Shown here: piece after piece, positions 1 to 8,616 of the stretch
How the letters are laid out: each line of letters starts with the position of its first letter
Position numbering within the stretch: position 1 is the stretch's first letter
Source of the DNA: CBDCYN01 sp965224205
GTDB lineage: Bacteria; Planctomycetota; Phycisphaerae; Phycisphaerales; Phycisphaeraceae
DNA length: 64,000 bases
Direction of reading: 5' to 3'
Assembly: GCA_965224205.1 (NCBI GenBank)
Contig: CBDCYN010000013.1
Coordinates: 62,001-126,000, forward strand
The notes under the pieces: generated by a model
Database searches by the model: none
What the model saw: the letters and a program-made list of their open reading frames with translations, nothing else
Told to the model about the DNA's origin: nothing
Translations under genes and position numbers: made by a program

Positions 1-294
1 GGCGCCCGCGGGCTGGGTGGTTGCGGCGTTGATCAGCCGCCCGTGCGTGGCCAAGGAAAACGCGGTGGTCATCCCGCAGGTGACGCAGGGGATGTTCGTG
101 CGGGTCAGCATCCCACACGGGGGCAGCCCCAATTGCTCGTGGGTCCCGACCCCCGGCTTGGCGGGGTGCAACGCGTAGCCGGTGTAAAGCATCAACGTGG
201 TTACGGTCAGGACCGCCCCAGCAACGAACCGCTGGCGACCGGCTGACGACTGGCCGCGGCGTGGGGGGGTTAGAAAGTGCGTTTGGTCGTCCAT
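1..294 (-). CDS. DUF2752 family membrane protein, partial (C-terminus beyond window edge)
   Basis: Translation of the minus strand from an ATG at 294 stays open to the window edge, giving the first 98 residues. It has one hydrophobic segment (about residues 20-38) and then the DUF2752 hallmark, a Pro-Cys-Gly-Met stretch followed by IPCVTCGMTTAFSLATHG, at about residues 60-85. DUF2752 proteins are small membrane proteins of unknown role with two conserved Cys-containing motifs; here CGM and PCxxCGMT are both visible. The C-terminal part lies outside the window. The family assignment rests on the motif; no function is proposed. Confidence 0.8.
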   Translation of the reverse strand, partial: MDDQTHFLTPPRRGQSSAGRQRFVAGAVLTVTTLMLYTGYALHPAKPGVGTHEQLGLPPCGMLTRTNIPCVTCGMTTAFSLATHGRLINAATTQPAGA

Positions 295-349
295 CAACAA
301 GAAGCAACCGGCTACGGCGCCGCACCGGTGACCCTGGCCCTAGATGTCA

Positions 350-1036
350 TTAATCGAGATCTAGATACGCCGCTCCCTTTCCGGTGGCGACCTGCTGGCG
401 GATGAGTTTGAGATCGTCAAAGACCAGGGTCTCGGTGTATAAACCCTCTGATCCGGTCTTTGTGCTACGGAAGGTCATGCCGATCTCGGTGGCTTCGCGG
501 AGGACCTCGCGAAGGGTCTGTGACCCGTCGACCCGGTGCATCTCACTGTCTGACATGTATGAAATGATCGACTGGGGCTGAGCCGAGACGGGGTGCGCTG
601 TTTTGGATTCAAAGGTCGTCTGGCCGTTGGACACCGCCAAAACGACCGTCGTGTAGGTGGTCTCGCCTCGCCCGCCGGCGTGGATGACGTCGCAGCTACG
701 CACCTTGAAACTGGCCGCGGCGTAGCCGGTGAGGTTCTTGGGGCGGCGGAACGCGTACCGCACGGCTCCGAACTCATTGGGCCAGTAGACGCAGTACTGG
801 CCGCTTTGTGACCCGGAGATCACCCGGTCGGACTGTTCCGTAGCCACGACATGATCGTTGGTCGCCGTGCCGAAGCGGCGCCACGGCCACGAGGCGTAGC
901 TATCGCCGATCACGGTACCGTCTTTGTATCGCTCGAAATCGTCGACCACTCGCTCCCCCGATGCGGTCGCGGGCAAGAGAAAAAAAACACCTAAAAACAC
1001 GCCGGTTACCGTCTGAACTGTCTTTGAGGTCGTCAT
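350..1036 (-). CDS. Secreted protein of unknown function
   Basis: A 228-residue protein with an N-terminal signal peptide (MTTSKT start, hydrophobic core VTGVFLGVFFLLPATASG, likely cleavage after ASG). The mature part begins VVDDFERYKDGTVIG, a motif style common at the start of secreted beta-sandwich proteins of planctomycetes, and it continues with many aromatic and beta-type segments. The start at 1036 is preferred over an upstream in-frame codon because GGAGG lies 9 bases before it and the signal peptide then begins directly. It may be a carbohydrate-binding-like or concanavalin-like fold, but I see no catalytic motif. It is monocistronic, with no related neighbour. Confidence 0.65.
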   Translation of the reverse strand: MTTSKTVQTVTGVFLGVFFLLPATASGERVVDDFERYKDGTVIGDSYASWPWRRFGTATNDHVVATEQSDRVISGSQSGQYCVYWPNEFGAVRYAFRRPKNLTGYAAASFKVRSCDVIHAGGRGETTYTTVVLAVSNGQTTFESKTAHPVSAQPQSIISYMSDSEMHRVDGSQTLREVLREATEIGMTFRSTKTGSEGLYTETLVFDDLKLIRQQVATGKGAAYLDLD

Positions 1037-1638
1037 GAGGTCAATCCTCCGTTCGTTGATCCTATGTACAGCCCTAATAAATAGCAGGACGATCAACCAT
1101 TCACCCGGCAGGGGGTTCGTAGGTCATGGATGTATGTAGTGAAATAGACCGTTACCTCCCATGTGCACGGACCAGGCCCTTCGTCCTGCTGCCCTAAACA
1201 TTGAATTACCCTCGGAGTGTATGTTCTCTCTTGATGCTTCTTTTCGTCGCTATGGAGCGAGACCCATACGCTGCCATCATACACTTTTTGCATCGTCTTA
1301 TCCAGTCATACGAACACAGCGTTAAAAAATTGGGCCGATTCCCTCGCGAAGGGGGAGAAAAGTTGGTAGCCCTCAAGAGGTCAGGATGGATCAGAAGGGG
1401 CTGGCCCTTTTTCCCAGTGGTGATGAGCAACCGTGAGCAAGCTTTTCCGGTTCCGATCGGGTGGCGACGCCGTGCCGGTTTACGACAGAGGAACGCGGAT
1501 CAGTCACAGGTCGATAATTTCTGATGGGACAGGCACCTCGATAACCGATCGGGACTATTTGCATCTCATCGCGTCAGTTGTAAGAATGTCTGGCTCGATC
1601 ATAGAACCGTTTCCATGATAAACGCCTAAGGAGACTTT
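1037..1638. other. Intergenic region, no convincing gene
   Basis: Divergent space between the secreted protein and rpsU. Two opposed open frames of 74-107 codons exist here, but neither has a good ribosome site, domain or composition. It should hold both promoters. The only clear signal is AAGGAG a few bases before the rpsU ATG. Confidence 0.5.
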
Positions 1639-1866
1639 ATGGCCATACGGATCAAAGCCCGCAACGGTGAATCGGCTGAGCAGATGATGCGCCGATTCAA
1701 GAAGCTGTGCGAAAAAGAAGGGCTCACCAAAGACATCAAACGCCGGGCATATTACGAAAAGCCCAGCGAAAGAAAACAACGAGCCCTACGCAAGAGCATC
1801 AAGAGGGCGCAGCAACAACAGATGGGCGGGTTCGTCCGGTCCAACAAATCATCGAGATCAAGATAA
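1639..1866 (+). CDS. rpsU: 30S ribosomal protein S21
   Basis: A 75-residue, very basic protein with the S21 pattern: MAIRIKARNGESAEQMMRRFKKLCEKEG near the start, then the RRAYYEKPSERK segment and a Lys/Arg/Gln-rich tail. S21 binds the 30S platform near the anti-Shine-Dalgarno end of 16S rRNA and helps initiation. The ATG follows AAGGAG with ideal spacing. It stands alone, not with dnaG or rpoD as in gamma-proteobacteria. The tail (KRAQQQQMGGFVRSNKSSRSR) is slightly longer than in the shortest S21 proteins. Confidence 0.93.
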   Translation: MAIRIKARNGESAEQMMRRFKKLCEKEGLTKDIKRRAYYEKPSERKQRALRKSIKRAQQQQMGGFVRSNKSSRSR

Positions 1867-2562
1867 GCCCCCAAGCCGATCGGCCCGTCCGTCATCCCGC
1901 GCCGCACCGGGACGGGGTTGACCCTGCGGTTGTAGAGGCAGCGGGGTCGTAGCAGGGCCGTATGGACGATCGGCCGGTTTGGGTGAAGAAGACAACACCA
2001 ACCGCGGTCCAGGATATGGATCTGCGACGTTCTTAGAGGATGACCGTTCTCGTATCCAACTGTCGACCATGACCCTTGTCACCGCGCCACCGACCCATAG
2101 TCGATACCCTCAGGCGGGCTCCAACCGCCGGGTCGACGTATCGAAGCGGCAGGGCGGTTAGGGATGAGAGGGATACTCGTTGTCGGTATATGGAACGGGG
2201 CGACGGGGACCCGCGGGTGGAGATTTCTTGAGATCAATCGCACGGGCCCGCGACGCCGCAACCGGCACGCGACGGATCGGTCGATCTCGAAAGCCGCCAG
2301 AAGCGGATGAGGACTCAGGCCAGCATGGGGATCGAGGCTGCACCCCTTGGGGGCTGCGGCGACACGGGTCACGAGATCGGTCAGGACTAAGCGTTCGGTC
2401 ACGGGTCGACCCTGGACGAACGCGGCCGGCTGCATCGGAAATTAAACTACGGGATCATCTTAGACTTTTTAGAACGTGGGTCTTGACACCATGGATGCAA
2501 AAAAACACGGGCGGTGGCCCCTTTCAGCCACCCGGACCAGAGGCACATTTTGGAGGCTGTGG
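1867..2562. other. Long intergenic region before hppA, nothing identified
   Basis: About 700 bases with open frames on both strands (about 118 codons minus, 131 codons plus) that overlap each other and show only Arg/Pro-rich shadow composition. I could not see a domain, ribosome site or RNA motif. The only supported element is the GGAGG box just before the hppA start at 2563. It could be the leader or regulatory region of hppA. Confidence 0.45.
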
Positions 2563-5217
2563 ATGTCTCGTTTAGTCACGAATCATTGGGCGGTCACTGT
2601 TTGCTTTGCGGCGCTGGCAACGTCCCCGGCGTGGGGCCAATCCGCGCACGCCGGACCCGCGGCCGAGGCGATCGCCCTGCCGCCCGCCTATTTCTTGGCC
2701 CCGATCGGGGCGATCTTGGCCCTGACGTTCGCGTTTGTGTTTTACTCTCAGGTCATGAAAGCCTCAGAAGGCGAGCCGGAGATGGTCCGCATCGCCCAGG
2801 CGGTGCGTGACGGAGCGTACGCGTATCTATCGCGTCAGCGGCAGGTGATCATTATGGTCTTCGTGGCCCTGGTCGCGGTGCTGGCGGTCTTGGGCTTCGG
2901 GCTGGGGCTTCAGCCTAAATGGTCGGTCCTGGGCGTGCCCGTGGCCGGTTTCTTCTCGGGCTTGTGCGGGTTCTTCGGGATGAAGACCGCCACCAACGCC
3001 TCGGCCCGGACCACCGCGGCGGCCAAGCAATCCCTCAACGACGGGCTCAAAGTCGCCTTCCGCGCCGGCGCCGTGATGGGGCTGTGCGTGACCGGTTTCG
3101 CCCTGCTGGACGTGAGCGTATGGTTCTACCTGTTCACCCAGGTCTTCGCTTTAGACAACCTCGTGGTCATCACCACGGTCACCCTCAGCTTCGCGATGGG
3201 CGCGTCGCTGCAAGCGTTGTTCGCCCGCGTCGGGGGCGGGATCTACACCAAAGCCGCCGACGTCGGGGCTGACCTGGTGGGCAAGGTCGAAGCGGGGATC
3301 CCTGAAGACGACGCCCGCAACCCCGCGACGATCGCGGATAACGTCGGCGACAACGTCGGCGACGTTGCCGGGATGGGGGCGGATCTTTATGAATCCTATT
3401 ACGGGTCGATCCTCGCGGCGATGGCGTTGGGTGCCGCCGCGGCGTTCCGGCTGGGGCTTGAGACCGCTGACGCGATCAAGCTGGTGATCATCCCGCCCGT
3501 CCTGGCGGGGATGGGGATCATCGCCTCGATCCTGTCGATTTTCGTGGTGCGGACCAAGGAGGGCGCGTCGATGTCGCAGCTGCTTAAGAGCCTGCACACC
3601 GGCGTGTGGTGCAGCTCAGCCCTGATCGTGATCGCGTCGGCGGTGCTGCTCAACTCGGTGCTGGGGTCGATCGAATCGGTGTCGGTGTGGGGGATCTGGG
3701 GGGCGATCGTCGTGGGGTTACTAGCTGGGCTGATCATTGCTTGGGGAACCGAGTATTACACGAGCTACGAGCACAAACCGACCAAGCGGATCAGCGATCA
3801 GGCCGAGACCGGCCCGGCGACGGTGATCATCTCCGGGATCGCCGAGGGGATGACCTCGACCTGGATCCCGCTGCTCACCATCGTGGTGGCGATCCTGATC
3901 GCGTTCGTCTCTGCCGGCGGCAAGCACGTGTTCTTCATGGGGGTCTTCGGGGTCGGGATCGCGGCGGTGGGGATGCTCTCAACCCTCGGGATCACCCTGG
4001 CCACCGACGCGTACGGCCCGATCGCCGACAACGCCGGGGGCAACGCCGAGATGACCCACCAGCCCCCGTTCGTGCGCGAGCGCACCGACATGCTCGACAG
4101 CCTCGGCAACACCACCGCCGCCACCGGCAAGGGGTTCGCGATCGGGTCGGCCGCTCTGACCGCCCTGGCCCTGTTGGCCGCGTATGTCATCACCGTCCAG
4201 ACAAGCCTGTCGGGGCATATCGAGAACCGGGTCCAGGACCACGTCGACGCCGCGAAAGTCGGCGCTCAAGCGGTCAAGCCCACGGTCGACTACCAGGGCA
4301 ACGGATTGTTCGCGATCAACGACTCCGCCGACCGCATCGAGGCCGGGTTGCTGATCAGCTCACGGAAAGAGCGCGACCGCCTCGACCACCTTGCCCAGCT
4401 GTTAGAAGAAAAGAAGGAGCCGGTCATGCTCATGGCCGGTCAATGGAACCAGGACCTGACGGTCTACTCCGGTTACGCCACTGACGAGCAGGGCGAGTTC
4501 CGGTTCGAGGTGGCACGGGGCTCGACCGCTAGCCTGCCGCAGGTGATGAGCTATTTCGACGTGACCCTGATGAACCCGCGTGTCCTGTGTGGGCTGTTTG
4601 TGGGGGTGATGCTGGTGTTTGTGTTCTGCGCGATGACGATGAACGCGGTGGGCCGCGCCGCGTACGCGATGATGCAGGAGTGCCGCCGGCAGTTCGGGAT
4701 CATGAAAGAGGCGTTCAAGAGCCAGGGGATGAGCGAAGCGGACATCGCCGACCCGCTCAAGTGGCCCTACAGCGTCGAGAACGCCGGCAAGCAGTACCCC
4801 GACTACGCCAACTGCGTGGCGATCAGCACCGCCGGGGCCCAGAGGGAGATGGTCGTCCCGTCGCTGATGGCGGTGATCGTCCCGATCGTGGTCGGGCTGG
4901 TCCTGGGGGTGGCGGGTACCATGGGGATGCTGGCCGGGGCCTTAGTGACCGGGTTCGCGGTGGCGATCTTCATGGCTAACGCCGGCGGGGCGTGGGACAA
5001 CGCCAAGAAGTTTATCGAGACCGGCCACCTCGGCGGTAAAGGCTCGGACGCCCACAAAGCCGCGGTCGTGGGCGACACCGTGGGCGACCCGTTCAAAGAT
5101 ACCTCCGGGCCGAGCCTCAACATCCTGATCAAGCTGATCAGCATCGTGTCGGTGGTGTTCGCGGGGTTGGTCGTGAAGTTCTCGCCGATCATCGCGGGGC
5201 TGCTGCACCTGGATTAG
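2563..5217 (+). CDS. hppA: Membrane-bound ion-translocating pyrophosphatase with large loop insertion
   Basis: An 884-residue polytopic protein that hydrolyses pyrophosphate and pumps cations across the membrane. The family signature GGIYTKAADVGADLVGKVE and the acidic DDARNPATIADNVGDNVGD box (about residues 226-265) are intact, as are the C-terminal GGAWDNAKKFIE and GDTVGDPFKDTSGPSLN motifs. The GNTTAATGKG stretch (about residue 515) has Ala and Gly at the two positions that are Lys and Thr in potassium-independent enzymes, so a potassium-dependent type is predicted. The family is usually 650-800 aa; here a hydrophilic insert of about 115 residues (about 546-666) separates two membrane segments. 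The start at 2563 has GGAGG six bases upstream, so the longer frame from 2476 is not used. Whether it pumps protons or sodium cannot be told here. Confidence 0.95.
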   Translation: MSRLVTNHWAVTVCFAALATSPAWGQSAHAGPAAEAIALPPAYFLAPIGAILALTFAFVFYSQVMKASEGEPEMVRIAQAVRDGAYAYLSRQRQVIIMVFVALVAVLAVLGFGLGLQPKWSVLGVPVAGFFSGLCGFFGMKTATNASARTTAAAKQSLNDGLKVAFRAGAVMGLCVTGFALLDVSVWFYLFTQVFALDNLVVITTVTLSFAMGASLQALFARVGGGIYTKAADVGADLVGKVEAGIPEDDARNPATIADNVGDNVGDVAGMGADLYESYYGSILAAMALGAAAAFRLGLETADAIKLVIIPPVLAGMGIIASILSIFVVRTKEGASMSQLLKSLHTGVWCSSALIVIASAVLLNSVLGSIESVSVWGIWGAIVVGLLAGLIIAWGTEYYTSYEHKPTKRISDQAETGPATVIISGIAEGMTSTWIPLLTIVVAILIAFVSAGGKHVFFMGVFGVGIAAVGMLSTLGITLATDAYGPIADNAGGNAEMTHQPPFVRERTDMLDSLGNTTAATGKGFAIGSAALTALALLAAYVITVQTSLSGHIENRVQDHVDAAKVGAQAVKPTVDYQGNGLFAINDSADRIEAGLLISSRKERDRLDHLAQLLEEKKEPVMLMAGQWNQDLTVYSGYATDEQGEFRFEVARGSTASLPQVMSYFDVTLMNPRVLCGLFVGVMLVFVFCAMTMNAVGRAAYAMMQECRRQFGIMKEAFKSQGMSEADIADPLKWPYSVENAGKQYPDYANCVAISTAGAQREMVVPSLMAVIVPIVVGLVLGVAGTMGMLAGALVTGFAVAIFMANAGGAWDNAKKFIETGHLGGKGSDAHKAAVVGDTVGDPFKDTSGPSLNILIKLISIVSVVFAGLVVKFSPIIAGLLHLD

Positions 5218-5264
5218 CGGATGACGAAGCGAACCGAGATGGCGTGCAGGAAGGGGTTGGGCGA

Positions 5265-5717
5265 ATGACAGATAAACCCCCTTTGGACCCGAAACTCCTG
5301 GGTGTGGCCGAGAACGACGCCCAGCGATCGGACCGCCGCCGCACGGGTGACGACCCCACCGCCAGGCTGTTCGCGATCGAAGCCGCCCGTCTGCTTCACG
5401 ACCTGCATTTTGAAGAGGTCCTCGTATTCGATGTGCGTGGGCTGTGGAACGTGGCCGATTACGTCATCCTCGCCACCGGCACGTCGGCGAGGCAGATCCG
5501 CTCGGTCGGTGGGCAGATCGAGGACGTCGCGTCGGGCATGGGTCTAAGCCGGTTCGGCCGCGACCTGGACGAGGGGCGGACGTGGGTCGTGCTCGACTTC
5601 GTCGATGTCGTGATCCACCTTTTCGAGCCCATCACCCGCGCCCACTACGACCTGGAGATGCTCTGGGGCGACGCCCCCCGCGTCGACTGGGACCGCCGCG
5701 CAGCGGAAGATTCATAA
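5265..5717 (+). CDS. rsfS: Ribosomal silencing factor RsfS (Iojap family)
   Basis: A 150-residue protein with the complete RsfS/DUF143 core: VADYVILATGTSARQIRSVG, then RTWVVLDFVDVVIHLFEP and YDLEMLWGDAPRVDW near the end. RsfS binds ribosomal protein L14 and blocks joining of the subunits when nutrients are short. It begins about 47 bases after hppA on the same strand and may be cotranscribed. The usual neighbours (nadD, rlmH) are absent. The ATG at 5265 follows a GGAAGGGG-type ribosome site; an in-frame codon at 5244 is less likely. The N-terminal 30 residues are poorly conserved and hydrophilic. Confidence 0.92.
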   Translation: MTDKPPLDPKLLGVAENDAQRSDRRRTGDDPTARLFAIEAARLLHDLHFEEVLVFDVRGLWNVADYVILATGTSARQIRSVGGQIEDVASGMGLSRFGRDLDEGRTWVVLDFVDVVIHLFEPITRAHYDLEMLWGDAPRVDWDRRAAEDS

Positions 5718-5782
5718 CCCCGGTTTCACCGTCCCTGATCCATTGCACGATCCATCTGTAGCGGGGTCACGGTCAGCGACAG

Positions 5783-7294
5783 TCACCGACCGCGCAATGG
5801 TGAGAGCCATCTCGAAGCTATGGGGGTCTGCCTCACTGCTTCGACGAGCACGGGGACTCCGTTTTTTATCACCGTCCGGGGGGATGTGAACATGCTTTGA
5901 ATCGACGCGTGGTCGTTGGAATAGATGACGATATCCGCGTCGGCACCCGGGCCGAGGTGCCCTTTGTGTTCTAGCCCCAGCGCCCTGGCCGGGGCTGCGC
6001 GCGTGAGGATCGCGATTTCGTTCAGCGTCAGCTGCCGATCGAGGCGGCCCAGCAGGCTGTGCTTGCGGGCGTAGGGGTGGGCTTGGTCGAGTTGTTCGTC
6101 ACGGACGGCCTTGTCCATGAGCCAAGCGATGATCTGCGGGTAGGCGGTAAACGGCCCGCCGTTGGGGTGGTCGACCGAAAGCGACAGCTGCCACAGGTTC
6201 TTGCACGACAGGACCAGTTCTAACCCGGTCGCCCACATCAAGCTGTGCACCGGGTTGGTGGGTGAATACATCATCGGCACGACACCCTCGCCATCGCCCC
6301 GCTGCTGTGTCTGGTGTGTCCTGGGCCGGCGGCCAAAGACACGGTGCAGGCGGGCTTCAAGCAGGGTATCTCCGGTAAGACCCCATGCAGGGCCGAACAC
6401 GATCTGCCCCACGTCGGCCGTGATACGGGGGTGTTGAGACAGAAACTGGCTTAGCCGGTCCGCCTCGCAGCGGTATCCCCCTTCCGGTGTGGAGCCGTAG
6501 CCGTAGAACTGGGCGTGTACCAAGTGGATACCAGAGTCTTGCAGCACACGCAGGGTCTGTAGCGTCGGATCGATGTTCCCCGGGGTGCCTAACCGACCGG
6601 CATGGACGTGGGGTGGCGTCGGCAGATCCATGTGCCGCCACAGAGCCCCGGCCCATTCAAGGATGGCCCGTGTCGTGACCCCCGTGCCGGCAATCGGTTG
6701 ATCGAGCGACGCAAGCTCGTCATGGTGCCCTCCCCGGTGGGCGTGGATCAGCGCGCCGGGGTTGACCAGCTTGATCCCGTACGCGCCCGATTCTCGAACC
6801 AACCCCGCCGCATAGTCGGTAGCCGCCTCGTGGCGACCCTCGGAAAGCATCTCGAACACCTTCTCGTTGTTGCCCAGCTCAAGCAGGAAGCCGAGATCGA
6901 GGTTCGACATTTCTACGGATGCGAATTTCACCGCCTGGACCTCGCTGGGACGGATCGAGGCCTCGATGACGGTCGTGTAACCCAGCCCGGTGTATGCCTG
7001 CGCGGCTTGGGAGGGTGTAAAAAACAGGGGTTGATCTGCTCGGGTTTGGCTAGGAAGGATGTTCTCATCGGACCCGTGCAGAGATGGCTTAACGATATGG
7101 GTATGGATCTCGACCGCCCCGGGCATCACGATGCACCCGGTCGCGTCGATGCTCAGGACTTGGTCAGAGGGAAGATCGGGTGCCAGCGATTCGACCACTC
7201 GGCCGTCGACCGCGCTGACCCGGCGCACGACCCCATCGAGCCCGTTGACTGGGTCGTAGACACACCCGCCGGTGATCTGAAGGGACCGTGTCAT
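5783..7294 (-). CDS. fhcA: Formylmethanofuran dehydrogenase subunit A / formyltransferase-hydrolase complex alpha subunit
   Basis: A 503-residue amidohydrolase-fold protein. The metal-binding His-X-His occurs in PGAVEIHTHIVKP (about residue 63), the candidate bridging Lys in YGIKLVNPGA, further His in PPHVHAGRLG and IHLVHAQFYGYG, and the late Asp in SVDHPNGGPFTAYP. This pattern is that of FhcA/FmdA, which hydrolyses formylmethanofuran to formate in tetrahydromethanopterin-linked C1 oxidation, a pathway known in methylotrophs and planctomycetes. Its start overlaps the stop of the upstream ATP-grasp gene by four bases (ATGA), implying translational coupling. The partner genes fhcB, fhcC and fhcD are not in the window. 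A dihydroorotase-like enzyme is the main alternative, but the HVHAGRLG and HPNGGPF blocks favour FhcA. Confidence 0.85.
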   Translation of the reverse strand: MTRSLQITGGCVYDPVNGLDGVVRRVSAVDGRVVESLAPDLPSDQVLSIDATGCIVMPGAVEIHTHIVKPSLHGSDENILPSQTRADQPLFFTPSQAAQAYTGLGYTTVIEASIRPSEVQAVKFASVEMSNLDLGFLLELGNNEKVFEMLSEGRHEAATDYAAGLVRESGAYGIKLVNPGALIHAHRGGHHDELASLDQPIAGTGVTTRAILEWAGALWRHMDLPTPPHVHAGRLGTPGNIDPTLQTLRVLQDSGIHLVHAQFYGYGSTPEGGYRCEADRLSQFLSQHPRITADVGQIVFGPAWGLTGDTLLEARLHRVFGRRPRTHQTQQRGDGEGVVPMMYSPTNPVHSLMWATGLELVLSCKNLWQLSLSVDHPNGGPFTAYPQIIAWLMDKAVRDEQLDQAHPYARKHSLLGRLDRQLTLNEIAILTRAAPARALGLEHKGHLGPGADADIVIYSNDHASIQSMFTSPRTVIKNGVPVLVEAVRQTPIASRWLSPLRGR

Positions 7295-8493
7295 CGGGAT
7301 ACAGCCTCGACCGGCGGTTCCTGGACAAGCCTTTCATAGAGCACCGCTGCTCGGTGGCGTAGGGACTTTAGACAATCATCCCGAGTCGACCCGGTCGTGA
7401 ACAGCGTGCAGATCGGCTTGCCGGCCACCACACATTCGCCGACCCGCGGGACATCAGCGACCTGATCGGGCTCAAAGTATCGGTACAGATCCGGCACGAC
7501 GACGTTGCGCCGAGCAAACACGATAGCCTTGCCGTGGATCGGCTTCGGGACGTCGCGATTGAGACCGGTCGTACGATTTGTCTGCCTAACCTTATGACGC
7601 AGTGACGGATCTATGAGCGAAAAAACAGGCGTGTGCCCGGCCCTTTCCAAGATCTCGATGCTGGCGGTGTACCTCGGGTTGACCTCCACGGGCCAGATCG
7701 TGCCGGTGTGGTCAAGGACCGCGTCTACCCCGAAAAGCCCACCCAGGCCGTCACGGACCGATAACCGCTGGCCCAATACAGCCAACGCCTGAACCTGCCC
7801 GTCTCTTAGGAGCATCGGACCAATGCTACCGGCATAGGTATAACCCGAGGCCCCGAAGCCCGAGTCGCCGATGATCTGCTCAGTGACGCCGATCAGTTGC
7901 GTGTCGTGACCCCGCCCCGCATACACCGCCGCGATAGGCGTGCCCTCGATCCGTTGCTGCAAATACCAACCGGGTGTCAGGGGCTGCGCCGGCGACGCGG
8001 ATCGAATCGGGTCCGTGGCCGGGCCGTGATCGCGTTTGATGAGGTACCCCCCCCACGATGTCGCGGCGAGATCGGCCGTCTCGGCTTCGTGGCTTGAAAG
8101 GGTTCGGCAGTGGCGGATCCCCTCGATCGGATCGACGCTAGATAGCGCGTCACGACGGCGTACGCAGCGTACGGCATCGGGTTGACTGCCCACGAGGGGC
8201 CTGATCTGTCCGATTGCCTCGATCACGTCGGGGTAAAGCTCCATCGCTCCTGTTAAGAGCACGGGGGCCCACCGTGGGGGCGGTGACCCGAACCACTTCT
8301 CGGGGTCTTGGAGGATATCGATGACCCCGCCCGGGTATTGATCTTCTGGGCAGCGTGCCCCCGCGGCGATGGTTTGGAGATCTCGGTCGGCAAACAGATC
8401 GATGCCCCATACACGGGTCTGCCCCCTAGCCCGCAGGACGGATTGAGCAGCCGCACGTGCCGATGCGCCGATAATGATCAGATGCCGGTTCAT
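7291..8493 (-). CDS. ATP-grasp family protein, probably of the methanopterin C1 pathway
   Basis: A 400-residue protein with a Rossmann-like N-terminus (HLIIIGASARAAAQSVLRA) and an ATP-grasp core: YLIKRDHGPATDP (ATP-binding Lys), GWYLQQRIEGTPIAAVY, and the metal-binding FGVDAVLDHTGTIWPVEVNPRYTASIE. Such enzymes ligate a carboxylate to an amine through an acyl phosphate. It overlaps fhcA by four bases. ATP-grasp proteins are among the conserved unnamed genes of the bacterial tetrahydromethanopterin/methylofuran clusters, so a role in cofactor synthesis is inferred. The ATG at 8493 is chosen; a TTG two codons upstream is possible, and neither has a strong ribosome site. Confidence 0.8.
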   Translation of the reverse strand: MNRHLIIIGASARAAAQSVLRARGQTRVWGIDLFADRDLQTIAAGARCPEDQYPGGVIDILQDPEKWFGSPPPRWAPVLLTGAMELYPDVIEAIGQIRPLVGSQPDAVRCVRRRDALSSVDPIEGIRHCRTLSSHEAETADLAATSWGGYLIKRDHGPATDPIRSASPAQPLTPGWYLQQRIEGTPIAAVYAGRGHDTQLIGVTEQIIGDSGFGASGYTYAGSIGPMLLRDGQVQALAVLGQRLSVRDGLGGLFGVDAVLDHTGTIWPVEVNPRYTASIEILERAGHTPVFSLIDPSLRHKVRQTNRTTGLNRDVPKPIHGKAIVFARRNVVVPDLYRYFEPDQVADVPRVGECVVAGKPICTLFTTGSTRDDCLKSLRHRAAVLYERLVQEPPVEAVSR

Positions 8494-8616
8494 CCCCAAC
8501 CAGGATAGCGAACGATCCGGTATCGATAGGTGCGTGGACGACGCGTCGACGCATGATTAACTTGATGTTTTAAGCCGGCGGTTAAGATCGCCCGACCTTA
8601 CGAAGGAGCAACCGAC

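Noticed and set aside
1393..1412. Terminator-like stem AAGGG/CCCTT with T-run
   Set aside because: Only five base pairs, and not at the end of any supported gene.
2079..2435. A 118-codon frame on the minus strand before hppA
   Set aside because: No ribosome site or family pattern; overlapping frames on the other strand look equally open.
3606..4484. A 292-codon frame inside hppA
   Set aside because: Arg/Gly/Asp-rich shadow of the pyrophosphatase in another frame, with no ribosome site.
8520..8616. TPP riboswitch before thiD
   Set aside because: The conserved CTGAGA and ACCTGA blocks are absent; the region has only a ribosome site. A CTGAGA at about 9470 after thiD also lacks the partner blocks.
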